Positions 44,739-54,142 of a DNA stretch of 64,000 bases are shown here, piece after piece. The stretch lies in NCBI RefSeq assembly GCF_003149455.1, contig NZ_QFFK01000002.1:717580-781579 (forward strand), in the 5' to 3' direction. How positions within the stretch are numbered: the stretch's first letter is position 1; each line of letters starts with the position of its first letter. The position numbers and the translations under genes were made by a program. This DNA comes from Chitinophaga deserti. Its GTDB lineage: Bacteria; Bacteroidota; Bacteroidia; Chitinophagales; Chitinophagaceae. The notes below the pieces were generated by a model. It made no database searches and was not told the DNA's origin. It saw nothing but the letters and a program-made list of their open reading frames with translations.

Positions 44739-45896
44739 ATGCATACCACAACTTTTCAAATCAACATTCCGGAAACTGCCGTAACCGAACTGCAGCAAAA
44801 GCTTCAGGCAGCACGTTTCCCCGCATCCCTGAACAACAACTGGTCAGCAGGTGCACCGGTTGCCTACCTTCAACGGATTACCGAATACTGGCTCCATTCG
44901 TTCGACTGGCGCAGGCAGGAAGCCTGGCTCAACCAGTTTCCGCAATATATGACGGAGATCAACGGGCAGCCTGTGCATTTCGTGCACATCCGTTCCTCCC
45001 GCGAAGATGCGGTGCCTTTGCTTCTGCTGCACGGCTATCCTTCTTCCTGGATCGAGTTCCTGGAGGTTGCGGAAATACTGTCAGAAGGTGGAAATGCGCC
45101 CTTCCACCTCGTAATCCCTTCCCTTCCCGGTTTCGGATTCTCTGCCGTGGCGGATGGCGCTAAATGGGATATGGCACAGATCGCCTTTTTGCTGGCAGAA
45201 CTAATGACCGGACTGGGGTACGAGCGGTTCGGTATTCATGGCACCGATATGGGCGCAGGTATATGTGGAATGCTGTCTGGCATGGCTGCCCACCGGCTCA
45301 TAGGTACCCACGTTAATACCGACTATACTTCCATAACAGCAATGGGTATGCTGCCCCGGGATACAGGATCATTTACGGAAGCGGAACAGCAGCGGATCGA
45401 AGCATTCCGGCAGTACGAAAGGGAGGGCACGGCCTACCTGAAAATGTTATCTACCCGCCCGCAAACGGTAGCAGCGGCACTGGCCGATAGTCCGGTAGCC
45501 CTGCTCGCCTGGATCATCGAAAAGTTCAAATACTGGACAAACGACAGTAAACCCCTGCCGGAAGACGCTATTTCCCTCGACCTGATCCTCACCCAGATAT
45601 CCATGTACTGGTTCACTAACACGGGCGCCACATCGGCCTACATGGTATATCACAGTATGAACATGACTTTCGACTGGGGTGCCCCGGCCAGTGATGAGCA
45701 GCCTTCCTGGCAGCCACCCAAAGTCCCTTCCGCAATGGCCGCTTTCGGTGGCGACGGCCCGCTTCTTCAAAAGCTACTGTCGCCTATGGGAGCGCCCGGC
45801 AGGTGGAGTGCTTTCGACGAAGGACTGCATTTCCCGGCTATGGAATGCCCGGAAACACTGGCTGCGGATATATCCGGCTTTTTCAGCGGATTGTAG
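44739..45896 (+). CDS. Epoxide hydrolase family protein (EHN domain + alpha/beta hydrolase)
   Basis: A 385-aa alpha/beta hydrolase with the N-terminal EHN domain (FQINIPETAVTELQQKLQAARFP). The hydrolase part shows the oxyanion motif LLLHGYPSSWIEF and the nucleophile Asp in IHGTDMGAGICG, the epoxide-hydrolase signature in place of Ser. Likely hydrolyses an epoxide; the natural substrate is unknown. An AraC-type regulator starts 61 bases downstream in the same direction and may control it. Confidence 0.9.
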   Translation: MHTTTFQINIPETAVTELQQKLQAARFPASLNNNWSAGAPVAYLQRITEYWLHSFDWRRQEAWLNQFPQYMTEINGQPVHFVHIRSSREDAVPLLLLHGYPSSWIEFLEVAEILSEGGNAPFHLVIPSLPGFGFSAVADGAKWDMAQIAFLLAELMTGLGYERFGIHGTDMGAGICGMLSGMAAHRLIGTHVNTDYTSITAMGMLPRDTGSFTEAEQQRIEAFRQYEREGTAYLKMLSTRPQTVAAALADSPVALLAWIIEKFKYWTNDSKPLPEDAISLDLILTQISMYWFTNTGATSAYMVYHSMNMTFDWGAPASDEQPSWQPPKVPSAMAAFGGDGPLLQKLLSPMGAPGRWSAFDEGLHFPAMECPETLAADISGFFSGL

Positions 45897-45957
45897 TGGA
45901 TAGGGGGCGTGTGGGATAAAGAGCGATTATTTTATCTTTATCCCACAACCGCCCCAT

Positions 45958-46824
45958 ATGGAGAAGAACCGGAATCTCAAATCGTTCAACCTGTACGAGT
46001 TTCTTAAAACGCAAAGCCAGCACAGTATGAACGTTCCTTACTTTCTGGCCGATCAGGAAACGTATAGGGATGCCAATGTAGGCTTCCCTTTCCGAACGTT
46101 TACCTACGGCATCGGCATCACATATAGCGGCACACCGGCATTGTTCAGGATCGGGAGCACCGACTTCGAACTGCAGACCGGCAGTCTTACCACCATTGGG
46201 CCCGGCATCGTATCACAATGGGCCGGCGATTTATCGGGTATTCACGACACCTTATATTTTACGGAAGATCTGTTCAGGGACAGCATCCAGAGCTCTTTTT
46301 TGCGGTCGTTGCAGTTTTTCCAGCCGGGCGGCAGGCATGTGATATTGCTGGAGGGGGAAGAGATGGAAAAGATGAAAGCATTATTCACGGCTATCAGGGC
46401 CTTGCAGGATGAGAAGTCTGCTATGCCCGGACTGGTTTATTCTCTCCTTGTATTGGCGGGCAATTACCATCAGGCGCGGCACCAGCGGCCGGGTGGCGGC
46501 TCTTCCAGTCAGGAGCGCATTGCAGGAGGTTTCAGGAGCCTGCTTGCGAGGCATTTCAGTGAGCAGAAAGATGTTAGCTTCTACGCTTCCGAACTGAACA
46601 TTACCCCTAAATATCTCAGCGAAATACTTACCACCCAGTCGGGTAAATCCGCCAAAGCACATATCGATGAATTTGTAGCTATGGAAGCGAAGAGCCTGCT
46701 GCGCCAGACGGAGATGTCGGTACAGGAAATAGCATACTGGCTGGGCTATGAAGATCCTTCCTATTTCGTGAAAACGTTTAAGAGGTGGGAAGGGCGGACG
46801 CCAGTGGAGTATCGGAAGTTGTAA
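45958..46824 (+). CDS. AraC-family regulator
   Basis: A 288-aa regulator with an N-terminal cupin-like sensing domain (FPFRTFTYGIGITYSGTPALFRIG) and C-terminal HTH motifs (VSFYASELNITPKYLSEILTTQSG and QEIAYWLGYEDPSYFVKTFKRWEG). It probably regulates the epoxide hydrolase gene just upstream (inference from position). Confidence 0.93.
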   Translation: MEKNRNLKSFNLYEFLKTQSQHSMNVPYFLADQETYRDANVGFPFRTFTYGIGITYSGTPALFRIGSTDFELQTGSLTTIGPGIVSQWAGDLSGIHDTLYFTEDLFRDSIQSSFLRSLQFFQPGGRHVILLEGEEMEKMKALFTAIRALQDEKSAMPGLVYSLLVLAGNYHQARHQRPGGGSSSQERIAGGFRSLLARHFSEQKDVSFYASELNITPKYLSEILTTQSGKSAKAHIDEFVAMEAKSLLRQTEMSVQEIAYWLGYEDPSYFVKTFKRWEGRTPVEYRKL

Positions 46825-46876
46825 AGAGGAGTATGATATTTTCCACAGTGGTATGGCGTGGTTTACTAAATGGGAA

Positions 46877-46904
46877 AAGCGAAAAGAAATGCATCTTTTC
46901 GCTT
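46877..46904. terminator. Bidirectional hairpin between converging genes
   Basis: Perfect 11-bp stem AAGCGAAAAGA / TCTTTTCGCTT with a 6-base loop, between the AraC stop (46824) and the DUF1801 stop (46932). Confidence 0.8.
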
Positions 46905-46931
46905 CCTGGGGAAAGGCAGTATAATTCCACT

Positions 46932-47291
46932 CTATTTATCCATTAGCTTAATCCAATCATTCACGATTTTTTGGAGCCCCGGTGTATATTTTCTGATATC
47001 CTCCATAGACCGGAATTTAGCATATGCTTTTCCTTTGGGTGCGGCTTCCAGAAGGCCGGTTTTATCTTGTAGCAGTTCGCCTTTATGGAAGATCAATGCC
47101 ACAAATCCGGTCATCCGTGGATTAAATGTAGCCATGGGCTCCTTGTAGTCAAAACTGGGGCCTCCCCATTTTACATCCTCGTCCATTTGTGGCCCTGCGG
47201 CACGTATGATTTCTATTACGGCCTTCATTTCTTCTTTTAGGGGATGTTGGAGTTTGCTCATAAATTCATCAACTTTATTTTTCTTGTTCAT
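46932..47291 (-). CDS. DUF1801-type protein
   Basis: A 119-aa small soluble protein with the DUF1801/YdhG landmarks DEDVKWGGPSFDYKEPMATF and KGELLQDKTGLLEAAPKGKAYAKFRS. Members are common but their function is unknown. Its start overlaps the upstream membrane protein gene by 17 bases, so translation is coupled. Confidence 0.88.
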   Translation of the reverse strand: MNKKNKVDEFMSKLQHPLKEEMKAVIEIIRAAGPQMDEDVKWGGPSFDYKEPMATFNPRMTGFVALIFHKGELLQDKTGLLEAAPKGKAYAKFRSMEDIRKYTPGLQKIVNDWIKLMDK

Positions 47292-47775
47292 GGTTAATGT
47301 TTTTAGACTTGATGAAGAAAGAAATTATCGCGCTGAAAATAACTCCGGTGATTAAACCAGCTACTAAGCCTGTGATGATATAGTTCCCGATATTAAATTG
47401 CTGTATTGCCTGTACTTTAGTCAGAATTCCCTTTTGAACGGTATAGCTGGTTATGTTTTCAAAGTAGTCTGGAGAAATGAGGTAATGGGTGATGAGCTGA
47501 TTCACCGGACTAAGAACCACGATATACACAGATAGAAGACAACCGCTAAGGAAGCTCTGTTTATACGTTATGCTCCCGGAATAGGTAGTCCTTTTCTTGT
47601 CTGATAAGGCGAGTACATAAATTATGAAAGAGGGGAAAAGAATTAAAGCGGTGATGTACTGCTGTTGCTCCAGATACTTATCATGTAGTCCGGTAAGCTT
47701 TTCCAGTAGCATCCATAACAGGTACATAGCTGCGGATATCAATGCCCATTTGATTTCAATTTTACTTTTTTTCAT
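47275..47775 (-). CDS. DUF4199-type membrane protein
   Basis: A 166-aa protein with four predicted membrane helices (about residues 8-30, 38-60, 72-95 and 130-155), the arrangement of DUF4199 proteins of Bacteroidota. The start MKKSKIEIKWALISAAMY at 47775 is chosen because the longer frame overlaps the VOC gene. Function unknown. Confidence 0.82.
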   Translation of the reverse strand: MKKSKIEIKWALISAAMYLLWMLLEKLTGLHDKYLEQQQYITALILFPSFIIYVLALSDKKRTTYSGSITYKQSFLSGCLLSVYIVVLSPVNQLITHYLISPDYFENITSYTVQKGILTKVQAIQQFNIGNYIITGLVAGLITGVIFSAIISFFIKSKNINHEQEK

Positions 47776-47798
47776 GATTCCGTAAATTTTGAGCGGGA

Positions 47799-48203
47799 TT
47801 AATTGGGCATCTGAGTTGCGTCCATATAAACGAATTCCCATTGGTGGCCATCGAGGTCGGAAAAGCTGTGCTGATACATCCATCCATGGTCTTGCGGTTC
47901 TGCGTAAATATGACCACCGAGTGCCTGCGATTTGCTTACCATTAGTTTCACCTCATCTCTGGATTGTGTGTCGAGCGAGATCAGTACTTCTGTGGCCTTA
48001 GATGCATCGCAGATTGCTTTCCGGGTAAAAGTCAGGAAGTAGGTGTTGGTAAGCAGCATCACATAGATGTGCTCGTTTATGACCATGCAAGCTGCTTTCT
48101 CGTCGGTAAATTGTGGGTTGAAGCTGAATCCCAGGCCTTTAAAGAACCTCATAGATGCATCGAGGTTGCTGACGGGGAGATTAATGAAAACTTTTGTAGC
48201 CAT
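47799..48203 (-). CDS. VOC-superfamily protein (glyoxalase-like)
   Basis: A 134-aa protein with the glyoxalase/bleomycin-resistance fold: start MATKVFINLPVSNLDASMRFFKGLGFSF, and GGHIYAEPQDHGWMYQHSFSDLDGHQWEFVY at the end, with a possible metal-binding His and Glu. First of three close minus-strand genes (VOC, DUF4199, DUF1801). The substrate is unknown. Confidence 0.88.
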   Translation of the reverse strand: MATKVFINLPVSNLDASMRFFKGLGFSFNPQFTDEKAACMVINEHIYVMLLTNTYFLTFTRKAICDASKATEVLISLDTQSRDEVKLMVSKSQALGGHIYAEPQDHGWMYQHSFSDLDGHQWEFVYMDATQMPN

Positions 48204-48287
48204 CGTAAACAGTTTAATTGTTAATGATGGTACAAAGATGAGATGGCAATTTCTCCTAACCTTTTACATATGTTGAGAAGCGGAAAA

Positions 48288-48866
48288 TTATTTGTTGGCA
48301 AAAAAGATCCTGCTTAGCTGAGTGGGGGTAATGCCAAGGTAGGCAGCTATATGATGCTTTTTTAGTCTTTTTACCAACTGGGGATATTTATTTAGGAACG
48401 CATCATAACGGATCTTTGCCGAATCGCCCCTTAGTGAAATCTCATAGGGTTCTTTATCAATTACCCAGTGTTGCTCAAGGTAGCAAATATAGAACGCCGC
48501 AATATCGCTGTATATAGAAACCAGCTTTTTAAACTCACGGTAGTTATACTCTAATGTTGTAGTCTCTTCTAATGCCGTTATGGTAAAATGACTTTCTGTT
48601 TTTGTAAGCGTAGCCGGGATGGATCCTGCAATCCTGCCTTCCGGGAAGAAATACTTAATTACCGTTTCTCCACTATCAGCAATGTAATATTGCGAGAAAA
48701 GCCCTTTGGTGACAAAAGCCACATTCTGCGGAACCTGGCCCGTTCGAATAAAGTTTTCACCTTTGCTATATGTTTTTACTTTAATCAATGCCAGCCAGGC
48801 AAGCTCTGCTTCCATACTGAGATCGGTGTAAGACCTTACCATTTGAAAGAACTGATCCGTGTTCAT
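48288..48866 (-). CDS. Crp/Fnr-type regulator
   Basis: A 192-aa regulator with an N-terminal cyclic-nucleotide-binding-like barrel (YSKGENFIRTGQVPQNVAFVTKGLFSQYY) and a C-terminal HTH (KKHHIAAYLGITPTQLSRIFF). It lies 84 bases upstream of the VOC gene on the same strand and may regulate that group (inference). Confidence 0.9.
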   Translation of the reverse strand: MNTDQFFQMVRSYTDLSMEAELAWLALIKVKTYSKGENFIRTGQVPQNVAFVTKGLFSQYYIADSGETVIKYFFPEGRIAGSIPATLTKTESHFTITALEETTTLEYNYREFKKLVSIYSDIAAFYICYLEQHWVIDKEPYEISLRGDSAKIRYDAFLNKYPQLVKRLKKHHIAAYLGITPTQLSRIFFANK

Positions 48867-48997
48867 AGCATACTACTATTTTGCTTCCTGAAATTACCTA
48901 TAACTTTTTCTTTTTCATTTTAAAGCTATTCCGGACTTTAGTAAATAGTGCCCTTCATAGGCGCTATTCTTTATTTAAGGCCTGGCCCGGTAGGTGC

Positions 48998-50380
48998 TTA
49001 CCTGTCCCAAACCTCCTTCCATTTCTTGAATTCTGAGGGGCGGATGTAGTAGCGGGCGAAATTACCGTCATGCATATACAAAAGTTCAGTATCCACGGTT
49101 TCGATAAATTTCTGTTGATCTTCATTTGGCAGCATAGTTGCTCTTTCGCGGATCAGGTTTCCAGCCTCGTTTGATGGTATGGTGTTGGCTATGATTTCAG
49201 CGACAAGGGCACGAATTTCATCACGGTATTTCAGCCGGAAGGGATCGGGTTCGCCCAATGATTGACGTATAACTGCATAACGTTGTGCAGAACGCTCGTA
49301 AGCCCATATGAACACGTCATTGAATAGCTCAATGCGATTGAGTTCATAAATTCCCAGCATGCCTTTAACGTAAATATCCTGCGGTACATCTACAAACGCC
49401 AAAGGTGCCAGGTTATGCTGGTTCAATGGGATATTAGCAGCGAGACGAGAGACACGTTTGTTGACATCATCAAAAGGCTGTAGATATGGCAATTGCACCA
49501 TTATGAAAAAGACTTGTTCAAAGGGATCTTCGATCTCCCTTGCTTTGGCCAACATGATTTCGAACATTTCTTCGATCTGCTGTGGCACCCCTAACGGGGT
49601 ATATACAGAAGTGCCTATGTTTACTTCAATCCTGCGCAATCTGCCGGATGCACCAGGGTCGTTCAAAAGATTGTTCGATAATAGGGCGTGCAAGTTAGTA
49701 ATGGTGTAGCGGTTTAAGCCGATTTCCTCGGCAGACTGCACAATGAACTCAATGGCTTCCTTATGGTTTAGAATCATCTGCGCGTCCATTGCCGACTTAT
49801 TATCGGCGGCTTTCCCTTTAGTAATGAGCTGCTGCGTGTCCAGCAAACTGTACGTGTTTCCTTCAAGGCGGCTAGAGTTCCACGACAAATCAATCAACAG
49901 TCTTTGAAGGACTTGTTTCGCATAGGTACCCGCAGGCTGGTCCAGTTTCGCTGTCTCTCCCCATTCCGCCAGCTTACGTTTATTTTCCGGCGTTAAGTAA
50001 CTACTGATATTTGGGCGGTATGATAATAAGAAATCCAAATTATAACCGACCGGGCGGCGAGCGGCGATAGGCCGCGAAACAGCTTTTAGTATTTCTTTCC
50101 CTTCTTCTGATAGGGGGATTATGTTGGTATTATTCTCTTCTGCTTCCCTGAGTTGAGCCGGAACTTCACCCAATCGATAGAGCATGGCCCGGGTTTTACC
50201 GGAAGTCGTAACGATTCCCTGCTCTACCAGCTTCTCCAACCGTCTTAACAAGGTTCGCCGCTCAAGCGCTAAGCCGGAAGCGTCTTTAATTTCCTCAATG
50301 GAAGCCCCATCCTTGAATTTCTCAAGGGCCTTGCGGATGACATCTATTTCACGATCAATGGTTTTTTGGCTGGCTCTCAT
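48998..50380 (-). CDS. Fic-like protein with N-terminal winged helix and altered active site
   Basis: A 460-aa protein. The N-terminal winged helix (about residues 8-70) is of a transcription-factor type (IEEIKDASGLALERRTLLRRLEKLVEQGIVTTS). The Fic domain follows, with the inhibitory-helix motif SRLEGN at about 170-175. The active-site loop reads QPFDDVNKRVSR (about 301-312) where canonical Fic proteins have HPFxDGNGRxxR, so the catalytic His is Gln and the Gly of GN is Val. AMP transfer is therefore doubtful, although many close relatives seem to share this form (from memory). It may be mainly a DNA-binding regulator. It diverges from a large helicase across a repeat array. Confidence 0.88.
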   Translation of the reverse strand: MRASQKTIDREIDVIRKALEKFKDGASIEEIKDASGLALERRTLLRRLEKLVEQGIVTTSGKTRAMLYRLGEVPAQLREAEENNTNIIPLSEEGKEILKAVSRPIAARRPVGYNLDFLLSYRPNISSYLTPENKRKLAEWGETAKLDQPAGTYAKQVLQRLLIDLSWNSSRLEGNTYSLLDTQQLITKGKAADNKSAMDAQMILNHKEAIEFIVQSAEEIGLNRYTITNLHALLSNNLLNDPGASGRLRRIEVNIGTSVYTPLGVPQQIEEMFEIMLAKAREIEDPFEQVFFIMVQLPYLQPFDDVNKRVSRLAANIPLNQHNLAPLAFVDVPQDIYVKGMLGIYELNRIELFNDVFIWAYERSAQRYAVIRQSLGEPDPFRLKYRDEIRALVAEIIANTIPSNEAGNLIRERATMLPNEDQQKFIETVDTELLYMHDGNFARYYIRPSEFKKWKEVWDR

Positions 50381-50409
50381 TACGACACATATTTACCGAA
50401 TATACCATT

Positions 50410-50565
50410 TTTATGTCTCAATGCCAACTATTGCGTCATAAAAGTAATCATATGTGACGCAAAGTGAGATTTTGTGTCGCAATATTGATTTTGTGGCCTA
50501 AAGGCTAATTATATGGTCTAAAGGTGGATTTGTGTCGTAAAGATTAGCTTATACGTCATAAAATT
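50410..50565. repeat. Array of about eight imperfect ~20-bp repeats
   Basis: A short core like GTCNNAAA or GTCGCAA recurs with near-constant spacing in the divergent Fic/helicase intergenic region. Core positions are about 50415, 50435, 50456, 50476, 50495, 50516, 50534 and 50555, steps of 18 to 21 bp or about two helix turns. Example units are TGTGTCGCAATATTGATTT, TATGGTCTAAAGGTGGATT and TGTGTCGTAAAGATTAGCT. A reverse copy (TACGACACATATT) lies at the Fic start. It looks like a binding array for one regulator. Confidence 0.6.
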
Positions 50566-50638
50566 ATGCTTAACATATAAAATCGCTAAAGGGGATGGAA
50601 TTGATAGTCACAGGAATGCTCGCGCAGTACTAACATTC

Positions 50639-53600
50639 ATGTCTAAAGAAAGAATTATATTACCTGACAGGAGGTTAAACAATTATGCTTTGAAGACCTT
50701 ATTAAACCTGCCTGCTGACTCCATAGATTTCACTGAAAAACTACAAATATTGAAGCAACAAGATATTTTGGCTTTTTGGAGGGATGTTGAAATATTTAAC
50801 CTCCCCGATTTTAATAAAGGTTGTTACTTACTTCAGCCCGATGTTCCTTTTCCGTGGCAAAGCGAGCGACCGCTTCACAATCCTAAAACCAATGTATGGC
50901 GTTATACCCTGTTTTTTGGTAAAATAAGGAAAAGAGATATTATCGATACAATTGAAGGGTTATTGGAGATAACTGATATTCCAATGGATTGGGAAGAACC
51001 AGTAACCGGAGATGCCTGTTTTTCTGCTTTGTTATTAGATCAATATGGACGGCCTGATAACAAAAGTTATGTCCCCGCATCTTTTGTATTTGGGATAAAT
51101 TGTCTTGAAGAAAACGCGCCCATATCCGAGGTATCGATGAAGTTAAACGAAGCGCAGGGTAGTTTTGAATTGCGTTACAATTTACCGGTGCCGGTTGAAG
51201 GGCAAACCGAAACCACGGGCCCTCCAATAACCTGGCAGCATCTGCAGGAAGAAATAAAATACTTGAATGGCTTAACCGGTAAATGGAATAAGGCATCTGT
51301 GGAAGCTTATATCATTGCCAGGGAAGTTCCTAAAGATGCAGAGCCAGATACAAGTTTTCTTAACAGCTTTTACCTGGATGACCTGAACCTGCTCATTCCT
51401 CAACGCGAAGAGGATAATGGCAGGGCGTTTCAGCGCTATATTAGCTTGAAAGTAAGTGAGCAGGAACGTGAAGACCTGATTGCTAACAGGGACTATCTGT
51501 ATCAAAGTATTGATCCCGGGGTAATGCCAATGGGCCGATGGCCTGCAAATATTGCACATGGTTTGTATACAGCCCAGTTAGGTGCGGTGAGTACAGCAAT
51601 GGATGGATTGAAGAATGGAACTGGCATTAAAGGAATAAATGGTCCGCCAGGAACTGGCAAAACAACATTATTGCTGGATATTATTGCAGAAATAGTGGTA
51701 GCAAGGGCTATGAAACTTATGGAGGATGGGCCGGACGAGCTTTTTTCACGATTTAACAAGATTGATAAGGAAAATGGTTTTAGTGGTTATTTTGATTTAA
51801 AATCCAACCTGTTGCATGATTATGGGATTGTAGTGGCCAGTAATAATAATGCTGCCGTTGAGAATATTACCAAGACATTGCCTTCAACCGAAAAAATCGA
51901 TAAGGATACTTTTAAAGAGGTAGATTATTTTTCTGAGTGTGCACAACGGTTGATCGAAGGAGATAGTTGGGGTATATTGAGTGCAGCACTTGGTAACTCG
52001 CAAAATAAAAGCAATTTCAAATGGAAATTCTGGATGACAGATACTGAAAATGGTATTCCTGGCTTCCAGGATATACTCTGGGATGTGTATAAAAACAAAG
52101 AGAATGATCAAACATATGTATATAAGCAAAAATTTGATGAAGTAAGAGATGAACTGGAAATCCTGGTGAAGGAATTTGATGTGTTCAGACTAAAAGCTGG
52201 CCATGTTCATAAGCAATACCCAATCTGCCTGGAGAACGAAAGAATGAAAGAAGGATATGAAAGGGAGCTAAATGACATACAAGCAGCAATAATAAGTTTG
52301 TCTGATGAAGCAGATAGTTTTAAACAGCAAATATCAGCAACCGATGAACTGATCCGCCTTTCAGAAAATGTGTTGAGCCATGTGAAGCAACAAAAACCAT
52401 CATTTTTCTTTTTTCAGAAATTATTTAATACTAAGGCTTATAGAAAGTGGAAAGTTGATTACGACTATCATTTGGCGCAATTGCGTGAACATACTGATAA
52501 AAGAATACTATTATCCCGACAGCTGGATGATATATACTCAAAGCTGAAGAGTAGTAAGGTAAAGGCAGCAGATATTCAAAAGAAGCTTACTGAAGTAAGT
52601 ATAGCTATTGAGAAGTATCGTGACCAAAAAAGGGAATTGCATCAGCTATATGGTATAACCCTTCCGGATTTTATTGACGGCGACTTTTACAATGTGCCAA
52701 TCGAGAAAGTACAATTAAGCACTCCATATTCATCAGAAATAATCAATACCCTGCGAAGCAATATTTTTATTAAAAGCCTGGAATTGCATCAATATTGTAT
52801 TCTTTCAAATGCAAAGCAAATCAGGAATAACCTCAACCTTTTCTTTGAAATGATCGAAGGCCGGGCGCTGGTCAGTAAATCAATTAGCCAGACTTTATGG
52901 GGAACATTATTTCTTTGCGTGCCCGTCATCTCAACAACGCTGGCTTCGGTTAGCCGTTTATTTTCGTCAATGGGAAAGGAAAGTATTGGATGGCTACTGC
53001 TGGATGAGGCAGGGCAAGCCACTCCACAATCTGCTGCCGGGATCATCTGGCGATCGAAAAGGTGCATTATAGTTGGCGACCCCTTACAAATAGAACCTGT
53101 AGTTACCATTCCTCCGAAATTGATATTTAAACTGAGGCAACAAGGCGGAATAGACCAGATATGGTCTCCATCCAACAGCTCTGTACAGATACTGGCAGAC
53201 AGGGTTTCTGATAAGGGCACTTACATGTCAACAGGAGGAGAATCAGATGAGACAATATGGACAGGTTTCCCATTGCGGACGCATCGGCGTTGTGAAAACC
53301 CTATGTTCAGTATCGCCAATAAAATTGCATATTCGGGCCAGATGGTAAAGGCAACGAAAGATATTGTAGAAGGAGGGTATATTGGTGATTCGGCCTGGTT
53401 TAATATTGTAGCGAATAACCCACCAGTCAACAAGCATGTATTGATGGAAGAGCTGGACTTATTGCAAGAAAAGATTAAAGCATTAAGAACAATTGGCTAT
53501 GCAGATGAAATATTTATTATTTCCCCGTTTAAATCAGTAGCTAAGGCTTGTGAATCAGCTTTCAAGCAGGTTACCAAGGTTTCGTGCGGTACTATTCACC

Positions 53601-53839
53601 GATTTCAGGGAAAAGAAGCGGACGTTGTATTTTTAGTTCTCGGGGGTAATCCTGCTTCTCAGGGAGCAAGAGATTGGGCTTCAGAAAAGCCTAATATGCT
53701 AAACGTTGCTCTTACCAGGGCGAGAAAGCGTTTTTATGTAATTGGGAATAGAAACCTATGGGGGAAGTGTAGCTATTTTGATGTTATGGCTGCCAGACTA
53801 CCAGGAATAGATATGCCAACAAAAAGCCCCCAAACGTAA
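50639..53839 (+). CDS. Large UPF1-like superfamily 1 helicase
   Basis: A 1066-aa ATP-dependent nucleic-acid helicase. The N-terminal 300 residues are unrecognised. Motif I GPPGTGKTTLLLDI begins at about 335; a long insertion with a coiled coil (about 480-700) follows; motif II is LLLDEAGQATPQSA at about 783, characteristic of the DNA2/UPF1 group; motifs III-IV include VGDPLQIEPVV; and motif VI is NVALTRARKRFYVIGN at about 1022. No nuclease motif was seen. The gene is clearly more AT-rich than the left part of the window, which suggests transfer. Helicases of this group occur in phage-defence loci; that role is only a hypothesis here. Confidence 0.92.
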   Translation: MSKERIILPDRRLNNYALKTLLNLPADSIDFTEKLQILKQQDILAFWRDVEIFNLPDFNKGCYLLQPDVPFPWQSERPLHNPKTNVWRYTLFFGKIRKRDIIDTIEGLLEITDIPMDWEEPVTGDACFSALLLDQYGRPDNKSYVPASFVFGINCLEENAPISEVSMKLNEAQGSFELRYNLPVPVEGQTETTGPPITWQHLQEEIKYLNGLTGKWNKASVEAYIIAREVPKDAEPDTSFLNSFYLDDLNLLIPQREEDNGRAFQRYISLKVSEQEREDLIANRDYLYQSIDPGVMPMGRWPANIAHGLYTAQLGAVSTAMDGLKNGTGIKGINGPPGTGKTTLLLDIIAEIVVARAMKLMEDGPDELFSRFNKIDKENGFSGYFDLKSNLLHDYGIVVASNNNAAVENITKTLPSTEKIDKDTFKEVDYFSECAQRLIEGDSWGILSAALGNSQNKSNFKWKFWMTDTENGIPGFQDILWDVYKNKENDQTYVYKQKFDEVRDELEILVKEFDVFRLKAGHVHKQYPICLENERMKEGYERELNDIQAAIISLSDEADSFKQQISATDELIRLSENVLSHVKQQKPSFFFFQKLFNTKAYRKWKVDYDYHLAQLREHTDKRILLSRQLDDIYSKLKSSKVKAADIQKKLTEVSIAIEKYRDQKRELHQLYGITLPDFIDGDFYNVPIEKVQLSTPYSSEIINTLRSNIFIKSLELHQYCILSNAKQIRNNLNLFFEMIEGRALVSKSISQTLWGTLFLCVPVISTTLASVSRLFSSMGKESIGWLLLDEAGQATPQSAAGIIWRSKRCIIVGDPLQIEPVVTIPPKLIFKLRQQGGIDQIWSPSNSSVQILADRVSDKGTYMSTGGESDETIWTGFPLRTHRRCENPMFSIANKIAYSGQMVKATKDIVEGGYIGDSAWFNIVANNPPVNKHVLMEELDLLQEKIKALRTIGYADEIFIISPFKSVAKACESAFKQVTKVSCGTIHRFQGKEADVVFLVLGGNPASQGARDWASEKPNMLNVALTRARKRFYVIGNRNLWGKCSYFDVMAARLPGIDMPTKSPQT

Positions 53840-53899
53840 AAACATTCAGGGGCCATTCTCAAAAGCGCTTTATTGAATCAGGGCAATCCGGCGGGAGGG

Positions 53900-54109
53900 T
53901 TATTCATCCTTCTGGGCGGCCTGCCCTATGCCTGCCATTACGGCTCCTGCGATGGCCATTGCACCTGCTATATCGCTGACGCAAAGGTGGACCTCCACAG
54001 GGAGGGAAAGCACCGCCGAAGCGATTGCCGTAAGGAGGATGCCTGTGTTCCGCACTTTCTGGAAAAAGGGCGGGGTAGGCGCGGTGAGGCGTGTGATAAT
54101 TTCCGTCAT
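53900..54109 (-). CDS. Small holin-like membrane protein
   Basis: A 69-aa protein with two hydrophobic segments (about residues 21-36 and 43-63, the second AGAMAIAGAVMAGIGQAAQ) and a charged tail (KDE), the size and layout of a small holin or membrane pore. It lies 33 bases after the larger gene on the same strand, so they are probably co-transcribed. The holin comparison is structural only. Confidence 0.7.
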   Translation of the reverse strand: MTEIITRLTAPTPPFFQKVRNTGILLTAIASAVLSLPVEVHLCVSDIAGAMAIAGAVMAGIGQAAQKDE

Positions 54110-54142
54110 CTTAGATTTTTAAAGGTGAAGAAATTACCGCCA

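Noticed and set aside
50410..50565. The ~20-bp repeats as a CRISPR array
   Set aside because: Repeats are degenerate and contiguous with no unique spacers of regular length, and no cas genes are present.
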